This document shows positions 17,049 to 25,306 of a stretch of 64,000 bases of DNA, piece by piece. The stretch's first letter is position 1. Each line of letters starts with the position of its first letter. The stretch comes from Candidatus Thiosymbion ectosymbiont of Catanema sp. Cochon2018 (lineage in GTDB: Bacteria; Pseudomonadota; Gammaproteobacteria; Chromatiales; Chromatiaceae), in contig WYCW01000001.1 of NCBI GenBank assembly GCA_011392765.1, positions 1,801,714 to 1,865,713 of the forward strand. The letters run 5' to 3'. The notes under the pieces are model-generated. The model made no database searches. It was not told where the DNA came from and worked only from the letters and a program-made list of their open reading frames with translations. Made by a program: the position numbers and the translations under genes.

Positions 17049-17109
17049 CGCGTACCTCCATCGTCGTTTATCTCTATCCTACCCCGCCGGGTCCATGGAA
17101 TCGGACACC

Positions 17110-18252
17110 TTATGGTTTCGGGATCCGCTGAAAGCCCAACTCGATGCGGCGTAGGCGCGCGTGCCACACCCCTTTGCTCTCTCCCTCCGCCCGCTCTAGC
17201 TGCCGGCGCCAGGAGTAGCCGGCGATGTTGAGGAAATAGTCCTTGCCTTCGGTCAATCCCTGGGCGTCCAGGTGATCCCGGATGATCCGGGCCACATAAC
17301 GGGCGCGCATGAAGGAGAGGCGGTAGTTGTACTCCTCACTCCCGACCGGATCACAGTGCCCTTCCACATAGATGTTGCGGTACTCCCGGTACTTGTCCGT
17401 CAGTTCCCGGATCTTCTGCTTGGCCGACTCGACTCGGGCCTGGGACATATCGAAGGCATCGTGCCGGTTGTATTTGAAGCGTAGGAGGTCCTCGCCGATG
17501 ATCTCTTTTTTACTCTCGGTACACAGGCCATGAAGCCTCCAGATGTGTCTTCTGTATTCTACGAGACTATCCCCGATCTCCAGGTAACGGCCCAGGCCGG
17601 CATCTATGGGAAGCTCGGGAGGGTCGGGGGTAGGCTCATCCAGCCGGCACAGCTCGTCTGCTCGTTGCTTCCAGAATGCCAACTGCCGGGCAAGCAGATC
17701 GTATAGGCAATAAGAGGTCAAGCCCAGGACTTGGGCCCGACCCTCGCCCAGCGCGATAAGGCTCGACAAATGACCGGAGACCGTCTCCGGGTTGGCCGTT
17801 CCGCTGCTGTTCGGGAACGGTTTCGGCGCAACACACAGGCCCTTTGCCCAGTCCGCCAGCTCGTCCTTTTCCTTATTCGCGACCCTGTGCAGGATTTCGC
17901 CCTGGATGAGGGCAACTTGCTCGTTGCCGCCGGAGAGTTTGTCTGCTGTCTGCCCGATATCCCGCAGGCGACGCAGCAGATTGGGCTCGCTGTGGTTCCC
18001 GGCCTCGGGAATCTCGACTCCCGAGATCTTGCGCTCGGCGAGCTTCTCCAGGTCTTGAAGTTCCTTCTTTAAACGCCGGCTATCCGTAGCCTGTACATCC
18101 TCGATGGGCAGGATGAATCCCTTTACGGTCAACAGCAGCCCGGTACCGACCACGACAGAAAGGATGATTGCGATCAGTAGGAGATCGAAAACAGGGAGCG
18201 TGGAACCACATCGGCCGAGCCAGTCCCCGCCGTAATCGGTCGGTTTGTTCAT
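17110..18252 (-). CDS. OmpA/MotB-like protein with one TM helix (ZorB-like)
   Basis: A 380-residue inner-membrane protein. A single TM helix (about residues 22-46) has an Asp at its cytoplasmic edge (PVFDLLLIAIIL, D23), where MotB and ZorB have the proton-accepting Asp. A helical periplasmic linker of about 230 residues follows, then an OmpA-like peptidoglycan-binding domain near 285-375 with the family pattern EGHCDPVGSEEYNYRLS..RA. The start overlaps the MotA-like gene's stop (ATGA). With that gene it should form an ion-driven stator complex anchored to the cell wall. Linker length and the non-flagellar context set it apart from MotB. Pairing is well supported; ion use is inferred. Confidence 0.88.
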   Translation of the reverse strand: MNKPTDYGGDWLGRCGSTLPVFDLLLIAIILSVVVGTGLLLTVKGFILPIEDVQATDSRRLKKELQDLEKLAERKISGVEIPEAGNHSEPNLLRRLRDIGQTADKLSGGNEQVALIQGEILHRVANKEKDELADWAKGLCVAPKPFPNSSGTANPETVSGHLSSLIALGEGRAQVLGLTSYCLYDLLARQLAFWKQRADELCRLDEPTPDPPELPIDAGLGRYLEIGDSLVEYRRHIWRLHGLCTESKKEIIGEDLLRFKYNRHDAFDMSQARVESAKQKIRELTDKYREYRNIYVEGHCDPVGSEEYNYRLSFMRARYVARIIRDHLDAQGLTEGKDYFLNIAGYSWRRQLERAEGESKGVWHARLRRIELGFQRIPKP

Positions 18253-19856
18253 GTCCGATCCCTACTGCCGAAGCGGCTGAACAGCCTACCGAGCAGGCCC
18301 GGGCGATGCGTCGGCGTGACTCGACCCTCCAGTGCCTCGAGCTCCCCTTGCAACCTGTTCAGATGTTCCGCCCCTCCTTGGATCTGCTCGTTGTTGGATG
18401 CGATCGCCTCTCGCTGGCGGTCCAGCTGTTTGTCGATTCCGTTCAGCTTCTCGGCGAAGCCCGTGACCTGGGTCTGCTGACGGGTAAGCTCGGTAGTGCT
18501 CGCTTCGATCCCGGTGGTCTGGCGCCCGATGCGATCATCGAGCTTGACCATGCCGTCGACCAGCCCGGACAGCTGTTGGACCACGCCGTCGATGAGTCCG
18601 ATTTGCCGGTCCCGCTCCTCGACCAACTGCTGGAGATCGGAGGCGACCTGGGGTGATACGCCCTCGGTTGCGGTTGCCGGCAGGGTCATCTGATCCGCCA
18701 CCGCATCGAAAGAGCCGGTCATGGCCCTTACCTGGTTGGCGATATCCTCGAGGGAGCGGGCGGTTCTCTCCGCCAGCGCGAGGTTCTTGAGCAGCCGATC
18801 GCTCGCGGCATCCGGCTGACCCACCAGACGGTCGATCTGAATGCCCAGGGCGTCCGTTCCTGCCTTGAGTGCCCTCTCGGTCTGCTTGACGTCTGCCTCG
18901 ATGAGCTTCATGGCTTCTCTGAGGCCACTCGTGGCATCCGTAACCCCGACTCGAACCGCGGTTTCGATCTGTCCCGCGATCTGTTGCAGGAATTCACCCA
19001 GTTTCTCGGTGAGCCGGTCGGTATGGCGTTGCAGGTGTCGGTCAAGCTCCTCGGAGAAGCGATCGACAAATCGGTCCAGCTCCGACTGGGCGGAGCCGCC
19101 AAGTCTTGGGACGAAGAGACGTCGAAATACGTCCGTGAGGGATACGATCAGGTCTTCGTATCGGGTCTCGAGGTGCGAGACCTGGAATCGGATGTAGAGC
19201 GCCGTCACGATACCTTGAACGGTGGTGGTCGCGGACATCAAGACCCCATTGAAGAAACCATCCTCGAAGAGGACCGAACTCCCTTCACCCTGAGCAATGA
19301 AGAGCTGGATCAGAAGACCCAGGACTGTCCCCAGGAGGCCGACCATGAACGCAATTGTCTGACGGCCGGATATAGGCCCCAGTGCCGACATTGCTCGATG
19401 CCTCAACTTTGCATCCAAACGCCCGACGTCGAGCGTATCGTTCCCCACATAGCCGAGGCGGAGTTCCTGGAGGACGATCCGGCAGAGATCCGATACCTGG
19501 TCTTCGTGCACCGAGAGGGCCGGGATAGCCCCTGGGGATTCCTGGAGATCTCGTCGCTGTCGCTTGATATATGCCGTGATTTGCTCTACTTCGTCACCTT
19601 CGTTCCATTGGCGACATCGCCTATGTTCCCCGGAAACTGTCTCTTCCAGCTGAGTAATCCGTTTTTGAGTAAAGAAGCCGATTGCGATCAGCGCACCTAG
19701 AAATCCACAGGTGATGATCCAAGTCCAGTCGTTGGCGAAATACAGGGTAGCAACGATAAGGGCAACCCCGACCGGCCAGAAAAGCAAATCAGACGGTTGT
19801 TTCACGACGATCTCCTGAAGGTTTATCTTTCCTGACGGATCTTGAGTGAATTCCAT
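18249..19856 (-). CDS. MotA/TolQ/ExbB-like channel with long coiled-coil tail (ZorA-like)
   Basis: A 535-residue membrane protein. Hydrophobic segments lie near residues 24-40, 45-62, 167-187 and 203-225. The third contains GLLGTVLGL, the hallmark of the MotA/TolQ/ExbB proton-channel family, and the fourth has the small-residue pattern MSATTTVQGIVTALY. Residues about 255-520 form an almost continuous coiled coil ending in a basic C-terminus. This architecture, channel plus long intracellular tail, is that of ZorA in Zorya defence rather than MotA of flagella. ATG 19856 is chosen because the TM topology begins there; the frame is open to 19970 with a poor start. It is the first gene of the minus-strand cluster. 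Confidence 0.88.
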   Translation of the reverse strand: MEFTQDPSGKINLQEIVVKQPSDLLFWPVGVALIVATLYFANDWTWIITCGFLGALIAIGFFTQKRITQLEETVSGEHRRCRQWNEGDEVEQITAYIKRQRRDLQESPGAIPALSVHEDQVSDLCRIVLQELRLGYVGNDTLDVGRLDAKLRHRAMSALGPISGRQTIAFMVGLLGTVLGLLIQLFIAQGEGSSVLFEDGFFNGVLMSATTTVQGIVTALYIRFQVSHLETRYEDLIVSLTDVFRRLFVPRLGGSAQSELDRFVDRFSEELDRHLQRHTDRLTEKLGEFLQQIAGQIETAVRVGVTDATSGLREAMKLIEADVKQTERALKAGTDALGIQIDRLVGQPDAASDRLLKNLALAERTARSLEDIANQVRAMTGSFDAVADQMTLPATATEGVSPQVASDLQQLVEERDRQIGLIDGVVQQLSGLVDGMVKLDDRIGRQTTGIEASTTELTRQQTQVTGFAEKLNGIDKQLDRQREAIASNNEQIQGGAEHLNRLQGELEALEGRVTPTHRPGLLGRLFSRFGSRDRT

Positions 19857-20077
19857 TCTACAAGGTACTGTTCTCGCTATCGGACACCAGATAGGGCGCC
19901 TTGAAAAATTTATGGCGCCTGGGAGGAGAGGAGCACAGGAGGCGAGGGAGCGGTATACCCGACCTACCACTACAAAGCGGTTGGCGGCTGACTTAATGGC
20001 ATTGGATCACGGGCTTGGCGTTTGCCGTGTGGTTCGGCCACAATGGTAGCCAACGCCATCTAAGGACCTTATCGCTC
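19857..20077. other. Divergent intergenic region
   Basis: This 221-bp spacer separates the minus-strand cluster from plus-strand genes and should hold the cluster promoter. I cannot assign a convincing -35/-10 pair. Bases 19991-20007 (GCTGACTTAATGGCATT) match one end of the ATGCCATTAAG MITE family. Confidence 0.55.
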
Positions 20078-20383
20078 ATGACCGACACTAAACTCTATCA
20101 GGGAATCGACAAGGACCCCAAAGGGGGCATGACGCCGACCGGAAACATCATACGGGATGCCTGGGTATTCGGAATCATCCCCGAGACCGAAACCTGTGCG
20201 GGCTGGACCCTGCAGGGCATCGAGACCCTGTACGACAAGGTTACCGATGCTTGGGCGCCATACGGCCACTTGGCCTCCCGCCTGCCGCCGCCGTTGCGCG
20301 AGCGCCACCAACGCATCTACGAGGCAGCGGTGCAGCGGGCCCGGGCCGCGGGTTGGACCCCGGAGCTCGACGACGACGATTGA
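20078..20383 (+). CDS. Small conserved-looking protein of unknown function
   Basis: A 101-residue soluble protein beginning MTDTKLYQGIDKDPKGG. The body is rich in Trp and aromatic residues (DAWVFGI, GWTLQGIETLYDKV) and ends in an acidic tail (ELDDDD). No signal peptide or TM segment. ATG 20078 is preceded by a spaced purine-rich stretch (AAGGACC); the frame extends upstream to 20015 without reason to start there. I do not recognise a family. It lies 17 bases before the next gene and is probably cotranscribed with it. Confidence 0.7.
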   Translation: MTDTKLYQGIDKDPKGGMTPTGNIIRDAWVFGIIPETETCAGWTLQGIETLYDKVTDAWAPYGHLASRLPPPLRERHQRIYEAAVQRARAAGWTPELDDDD

Positions 20384-20400
20384 TCTGCCGGAGTCTCCCG

Positions 20401-20859
20401 ATGCCCGGATATTACATCCGTGAAACCTTCTTCCGCCCGCCGGAGCATACCCGCGAGCACAGCACCTTGCCGGCCGCTGTGTACAATGATCTGCAACTGC
20501 TGCTCAAGAGAAACAAAAGCAAAAGCCTGTTCATTCCCATCCGCTCCATGCAATTCCAAGCCGTGGTGGAAACCGGGGAGATCGTGTTCGTGGACAGCCA
20601 CGGCGGCTATGCGCATCAGGACGGGGTGGGCGGGCGCCTGATCCGCGTCGCGTGGCGGCCGTCGCCGGCCGCACAACGCGAGTCTCTGAGCGGCCCGGTT
20701 GCGTGTGAAATCCTCCATTATTTTCCTGATCTCAAGGAGACCCAGCGGCGCCTGATGAGCGAATTTCCACCGATCTTGAGACAATTCCTGCAACGGCAAC
20801 GCGAGCAGAACCTCCGGTCCTCGGCGCCCCGGGTGATACCTCTGCGCCGCAATACTTGA
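20401..20859 (+). CDS. Hypothetical protein, 152 residues
   Basis: The N-terminal 80 residues look like a compact alpha/beta domain (YYIRETFF ... SLFIPIRSMQFQAVVETGEIVFVDSHGGY), followed by helices and a basic tail (RVIPLRRN). The central part, with FVDSHGGYAHQDG, is Gly/His rich but contains no motif I can assign. No signal peptide. ATG 20401 follows the preceding small gene closely; the longer frame from 20251 overlaps that gene and is unlikely. Function unknown. Confidence 0.7.
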   Translation: MPGYYIRETFFRPPEHTREHSTLPAAVYNDLQLLLKRNKSKSLFIPIRSMQFQAVVETGEIVFVDSHGGYAHQDGVGGRLIRVAWRPSPAAQRESLSGPVACEILHYFPDLKETQRRLMSEFPPILRQFLQRQREQNLRSSAPRVIPLRRNT

Positions 20860-20913
20860 ACAGGACGCCCCAGGACAAGCACTGTAAACCTTAACAACGG
20901 GGTATCTCTCACC

Positions 20914-21657
20914 ATGGAAACCGCATTGAATTTCGAGAAAATCTGGCAGTTGTTCCAGGAAACGGACCGCAGGTTCAAGGAAACGGACCGCCAGTTTAAG
21001 GAAACAGACCGCCAGTTTAAGGAAACAGACCGCAAGTTCCAGGAGTCACAACGGGCCTTGGAGCACAGCTTCCAAGAGATGCACCGTGAGTTTCAGGAGA
21101 GACAACAGGCCTTGGATCGCAAGTCCCAAGAGACGGACCGTAAATTTCAGGACTCTCAACAGGCCTTGGACCTCAGGTTCCAGGAGACGGACCGCATGTT
21201 CCGGGAAACGGACAAGAAGATGAAGGTCTTGCAGGAGCTCTTCGAGGGCCAGTGGGGCAAGCTGATGGAGAGTCTGGTCGAAGGGGATTTAGTGAACTTG
21301 CTGAAGCAGCGCGACATCCGGGTCAGCGATACCTCGACCCGGCGTAAGGGCTGTCGCGACGGGGAGAATTATGAATTCGACATCATTGCGCACAACGGGA
21401 AGGAGATCGTCATCGTGGAGGTGAAGACGACCCTGCGGGCCGGGTTGGTCGATAAATTCATCGAGCGTCTCCGGCGAGCCAAGCGTTACCTGCCCGAATT
21501 CAGTGCCCATACAGTATTCGGTGCGATCGCCTATTTGCGCGCGGAGCAGGACAGCGACCGCCAGGCGCAGAACCAGGGATTGTTCGTGATTCGGGCCACA
21601 GGCGACAGCGCCGCCATCATCAATCCTGCGGGCTTCCAGCCCCGGAAGTTCGGGTAG
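20914..21657 (+). CDS. Coiled-coil protein with PD-(D/E)XK nuclease-like C-terminus
   Basis: A 247-residue protein. Residues 10-105 are a coiled coil built from 7-residue near-identical units of the type FKETDRQ and QETDRKF, reflecting tandem 21-bp DNA repeats at about 20957-21045. The C-terminal 130 residues contain NYEFDIIAHNGKEIVIVEVKT, an Asp ... Glu-X-Lys layout typical of the PD-(D/E)XK fold, as in DUF3782-type proteins of cyanobacteria and filamentous sulfur bacteria. A basic segment (RLRRAKRYL) follows. No other restriction gene is adjacent. Nuclease activity is possible but unproven; repeat number probably varies between strains. Confidence 0.82.
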   Translation: METALNFEKIWQLFQETDRRFKETDRQFKETDRQFKETDRKFQESQRALEHSFQEMHREFQERQQALDRKSQETDRKFQDSQQALDLRFQETDRMFRETDKKMKVLQELFEGQWGKLMESLVEGDLVNLLKQRDIRVSDTSTRRKGCRDGENYEFDIIAHNGKEIVIVEVKTTLRAGLVDKFIERLRRAKRYLPEFSAHTVFGAIAYLRAEQDSDRQAQNQGLFVIRATGDSAAIINPAGFQPRKFG

Positions 21658-21674
21658 AGGCAGCCTTTCTCTCA

Positions 21675-21862
21675 GGAGGGTGTTGCAAAAGGGGCACGGC
21701 ACGCCGTGCCCCGACGATCCCGTTTCATCTGCTTTTGCTGATAAGGCCCCATCTCCTACGCCCAACCAGCCGTTGGAGAGCCTGGGTAGGTCGAAATCGG
21801 GATCGGGATCGCAATCGGAATTTCGATTTCGATCCCGATTCGGGCTTTTACGACACCCTCCT
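21675..21862. repeat. MITE-like repeat, GGAGGGTGTCGCAAAAG family
   Basis: Left end GGAGGGTGTTGCAAAAGG, right end CTTTTACGACACCCTCC. The right end runs into the stop codon of the kinase gene on the minus strand. The interior has a GATCGGGATCG direct-repeat stretch. Other members are at 15255-15325, 28814-28952 and 36059-36174. Confidence 0.85.
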
Positions 21863-22968
21863 CAAGGGACAATCTCACCCCGCCCGAAACAGGCCGCGAT
21901 GATGCTGCGGATTTCAGGCTCCTTGCCCTCGATATCCTCCACCAGCGTGAGTTGGACCCTGGCCTTGCGCAGGTTCTGTCCCCGCTCGGTAACCCGAAAG
22001 TAGCGGTCGCCTTCCAGGTGGTCGGTCAGAAAGCGCAGGGCGAGCTCGAAGGGGATCAGACGAATGGCATCGAACAGCAGCTCGATTTCCGCCGTATCCA
22101 GTAAGCCCTCGGTCTCGTCCGCATAGGCGCCGAGGATGGCCCGGCAGAGGTCGAGATCGAAGCTGGCGCCGGCTCCGGCCGACTTACCGCGGTTGCAACA
22201 GGAACGCAGGCAATCTCCGATGTCGTAATGGACGAGTCCGGCCTGGACCGTGTCCAGGTCGATCAGACTCACCGCGCGGCTCGTCGCGCGGTCGAACAGG
22301 ATATTATCGAGCTTTGGATCCCCGTGGATTACACGTACCGGGAGATGTCCGCCTCGGCGTGCCGTTTCGAGCACATCGACGTGCGCCCGGCGTGCGGTCA
22401 CGCAGGCGATGGCTTGGGATAGGGCTTCCGAACGAGCGGTGGCACATGTCGCCGAGACCTGCTCGAAGCGCTCCAGATAGCCCGGCGCGACATGGAATCC
22501 CGGCAGGACCACCGCGAGCCGATCCACGGGCAAATCGCTGACCAGGACATGAAAGCGGCCCAGGATGCGACCCACCTCACGGGCCTGTTCCGGGTCGTCG
22601 ATGTGAGCAAGCCCCCTGGTGTTCGGGATGAACTCCATGAGCCGCCACAACCCACCCTCCCCGTCCCGGACGAAAAGCAATCCGTCCCGGGCCGGAATCA
22701 GGGCCGGAATGCGGAGCCCGGATGCGCCGCCGGCCGCAAGATGTCCTCCCAGCACGGACAAGTTGGAGATGATCCGCTCCGGTTCCGGAAACACCAATTG
22801 GTTGATCCGTTGCAGGATATACCGGGCATCCTCGGCGGTGACGAGGAAGGTGGCGTTGATCAAGCCGCTGCCGTAGGGTTCGACGCTGCCGGCCGGGCGA
22901 GGCAGAGCGAACCGGTCGACGATGCCGGAGGCGACCGCCGCGGCGTTCCTGAGCTCGTACTCGTTCAT
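21862..22968 (-). CDS. Aminoglycoside phosphotransferase-fold small-molecule kinase
   Basis: A 368-residue protein of the APH/choline-kinase superfamily. VIHGDPKLDNILFD (near residue 193) is the catalytic Brenner loop (HGD..xxN), and VSLIDLDTVQAG provides the metal-binding Asp. The N-lobe (GSGLINATFLV ... YILQRINQLVF) resembles N-acetylhexosamine 1-kinase-type enzymes, which phosphorylate amino sugars or sugar alcohols at the anomeric position. It is therefore likely a metabolic kinase rather than a drug-resistance enzyme. ATG 22968 is a plausible start. The stop codon abuts a MITE end. It stands alone, facing the plus-strand genes on its left. Confidence 0.85.
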   Translation of the reverse strand: MNEYELRNAAAVASGIVDRFALPRPAGSVEPYGSGLINATFLVTAEDARYILQRINQLVFPEPERIISNLSVLGGHLAAGGASGLRIPALIPARDGLLFVRDGEGGLWRLMEFIPNTRGLAHIDDPEQAREVGRILGRFHVLVSDLPVDRLAVVLPGFHVAPGYLERFEQVSATCATARSEALSQAIACVTARRAHVDVLETARRGGHLPVRVIHGDPKLDNILFDRATSRAVSLIDLDTVQAGLVHYDIGDCLRSCCNRGKSAGAGASFDLDLCRAILGAYADETEGLLDTAEIELLFDAIRLIPFELALRFLTDHLEGDRYFRVTERGQNLRKARVQLTLVEDIEGKEPEIRSIIAACFGRGEIVP

Positions 22969-23233
22969 ATCCCATACTGTGCCAGTGGAGACGGGTGGTT
23001 GTCACCAACCCAGAGCGAGCGTGTATAAACCTTCCCGAAAACATGATCTTGTAGGTGAGGCAAAGCCCGTAGGTCGGGCAAAGTCTGTAGGATGCGGTGA
23101 GCGTGGGTTGTCCTTTCCGGACTGCACCACCGCCAGGCGCGAACCGCATCAATGGTGCGGTGAGCGCGGCATACCGTAGCAGGATTACACCAACCCCGAC
23201 CGCGATGGGTGTTGGGCACACCGCTGCTGTGGA

Positions 23234-23740
23234 CCACACGGACGACATGCGGGTAGCCCAATGGACAACATGGACGGTATGGACTGCATGGACCGGGGGG
23301 CACATAGCAACCCCTGGTCCACGTAGTCCACTTGGTCCATGTCGTCCACGGCGGCTGCCGCCGTCCCTGGTGGCTTTGCCCAACCCTACAGGTTCGCTGC
23401 TGTGGGCCACACGGACGACATGCGGGTAGCCCAATGGACAACATGGACAGTATGGCTGCATGGACCGGGGGCACACAGCAACCCCTGGTCCACTAGTCCA
23501 CTTGGTCCATGTCGTCCACGGCGGCTGCCGCCGTCCCTGGTGGCTTTGCCCAACCCTACAGGTTCGCTGCTGTGGGCCACACGGACGACATGCGGGTAGC
23601 CCAATGGACAACATGGACAGTATGGACTGCATGGACCGGGGGGCACACAGCAACCCCTGGTCCACGTAGTCCACTTGGTCCATGTCGTCCACGGCGGCTG
23701 CCGCCGTCCCTGATGGCTTTGCCCAATCGACACGGCTGGT
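23234..23740. repeat. Three-copy tandem repeat, 170-173 bp unit
   Basis: Units begin at 23234, 23407 and 23577 with CCACACGGACGACATGCGGG; the last is cut short near 23735. Each unit is itself built of GTCCAC / CATGGAC words that can pair with each other, so long hairpins are possible. A diverged single copy lies at about 52710-52870. Bases 22969-23233 before it hold GTAGG..GGGCAAAG-type dispersed repeat sequence and no credible gene. Confidence 0.93.
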
Positions 23741-23819
23741 AGTAACTGGTTAATCGGAAAGAAATTTATACGCGCCCGCATTCATCATTTTGAGCCGGGT
23801 CCGTCAAGGAAAATCCCAG

Positions 23820-25037
23820 ATGAAACCTCCACCCACCCGAATCCGGACCCCGGACACCGCCGCGGCCGAGCACAGCCGCCGGCTCCTCGATTTGATCCGG
23901 GACGAGGCGGCTGCTCGGGGTGGACTCCTACCCTTCGACCGCTACATGGAGTTGGCCCTGTATGCCCCCGGTCTCGGCTATTATGTCGCCGGTGCCCGTA
24001 AGCTGGGGCCCCACGGGGATTTCGTGACCGCCCCCGAGCTTTCACCCCTGTTCGGGGCCTGTATCGCCGCGCAGTGCCGGGAGGTACTGGCGGAGCCGGG
24101 GGGTGGGGATATCCTGGAATTCGGCGCCGGCTCGGGGGCCCTCGCCGCGCGGGTGCTGTCCTCCCTCGCGGATACCACGGCCCTGCCCCACAACTATTTC
24201 ATCCTGGAACTCAGCCCCGAGCTACGCGCGCGCCAGCGGCAGCTGCTCGCGGAGCAGATACCGGAGCTGCTGGCGCGGGTGCACTGGCTCGACCGCCTGC
24301 CGGCGGGGCTGCGGGGCTGCATCCTGGCCAACGAGGTACTCGATGCCATGCCCGTGCACCGCTTCCGCATCGGCGTGGACGGCAAGCCTTGGGAGCTGTG
24401 CGTAAAACCCACGCCGCGCGGCCTGGAAGAGGTCGCTGCGGAACCTCGCCCGGAGCTCGCAGCGGCCTTGCGCGCACTTCAGGACCGGGGGCTGGCGGTC
24501 GCCCCCGGTTACGAATCCGAGCTCAATCTGCGGCTCGGCCCCTGGGTCCGGGCCCTGGCGGAGGTGCTGGAACGGGGACTGATCCTGCTCATCGACTACG
24601 GCTACCCACGGACCGAGTATTATCGGGACGACCGTCACCGCGGTACCCTGCTGTGCTACTACCGCCACCGTGCCCACCCGGACCCCTACCTGTATCCCGG
24701 TCTCCAGGACATCACGGCCCACGTGGATTTTACTGCGGTTGCCGCGGCGGGGACCCAGGCCGGGCTCCGCCTCGCGGGCTATACCACCCAGGCCCATTTC
24801 CTCATCGGCTGTGGTCTCGATCGCCTGTTGGCCCAGGCCGCCGTGGGCCTGGACGCCATGGATACGCTGCTCGGCGCCAAACAGTTGGTACTGCCCTCGG
24901 CCATGGGCGAGCGCTTCCAGGTGCTCGGACTGGACCGGGGGCTGACCACGGCCTGGAGCGGTTTCTCCTTTCGCGACCTGCGGGAGCGGCTCGACAACCC
25001 GAAACCGGCTCAGAGGCTGTCTAAAAAGGGACCGTAG
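23820..25037 (+). CDS. MidA/NDUFAF7-family SAM-dependent methyltransferase
   Basis: A 405-residue class I methyltransferase (DUF185). The N-terminus has the family signature FDRYMELALYAPGLGYY and GPHGDFVTAPELSPLFG; ILEFGAGSGALA is the SAM-binding loop, and LDAMPV plus LLIDYGYP follow. Mitochondrial relatives methylate an arginine of complex I; the bacterial role is less clear. ATG 23820 has AAGGA upstream; a TTG at 23790 is less likely. The last residues (RLSKKGP) and the stop codon come from a dispersed repeat (CTGTCTAAAAAGGGACCG, also at 34709), so the native C-terminus was replaced. Family certain. Confidence 0.93.
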   Translation: MKPPPTRIRTPDTAAAEHSRRLLDLIRDEAAARGGLLPFDRYMELALYAPGLGYYVAGARKLGPHGDFVTAPELSPLFGACIAAQCREVLAEPGGGDILEFGAGSGALAARVLSSLADTTALPHNYFILELSPELRARQRQLLAEQIPELLARVHWLDRLPAGLRGCILANEVLDAMPVHRFRIGVDGKPWELCVKPTPRGLEEVAAEPRPELAAALRALQDRGLAVAPGYESELNLRLGPWVRALAEVLERGLILLIDYGYPRTEYYRDDRHRGTLLCYYRHRAHPDPYLYPGLQDITAHVDFTAVAAAGTQAGLRLAGYTTQAHFLIGCGLDRLLAQAAVGLDAMDTLLGAKQLVLPSAMGERFQVLGLDRGLTTAWSGFSFRDLRERLDNPKPAQRLSKKGP

Positions 25038-25047
25038 GCCGTAGGCT

Positions 25048-25256
25048 CAATGCCATTAAGTTAAGCGTTACCGGCCAGCAAAAGAGAGGAAACATCACAA
25101 ATCACACGAACCCTCGCGGATTGATTCGCGCGATTCGTAGGTTGGGCAAAGCCCGTCAGGGACGGTGGGCGTGCCTAACACCGGTGTTGGGCACGGCCCA
25201 TCCCTGGCCCTTTGCCCAACTACGACAAGCGGCCAGCAGCTAACTTAATGGCATTG
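25048..25256. repeat. MITE-like repeat, CAATGCCATTAAGTTAA family
   Basis: Ends CAATGCCATTAAGTTAAGCG and the inverse CTAACTTAATGGCATTG. The words AGGCCGTAGGCT occur on both sides (ending 25047, starting 25257), which may be a target duplication within a different repeat. Other members: 42844-43009 and 58396-58537. Confidence 0.88.
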
Positions 25257-25306
25257 AGGCCGTAGGCTGGGTTGTAGCCAGGGACGGCCAAAACCCAGCA
25301 ATAACC

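Noticed and set aside
6348..19856. Type VI secretion system (Clp ATPase plus OmpA-domain protein)
   Set aside because: No sheath, Hcp, VgrG, TssM or baseplate genes; the OmpA-domain protein pairs with a MotA-like channel instead.
17110..19856. Flagellar motA/motB
   Set aside because: The channel protein has a very long coiled-coil tail, the partner a long linker, and no flagellar gene is near.
21862..22968. Aminoglycoside-resistance gene
   Set aside because: APH fold is shared by metabolic kinases; the N-lobe resembles amino-sugar kinases and there is no resistance context.
22577..23692. A 371-codon minus-strand frame through the tandem repeat
   Set aside because: Repetitive peptide from the DNA repeat, overlapping the kinase gene out of frame.
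23234..23740. CRISPR array
   Set aside because: Units are 170-173 bp and contiguous, with no short repeat/spacer alternation and no cas gene.
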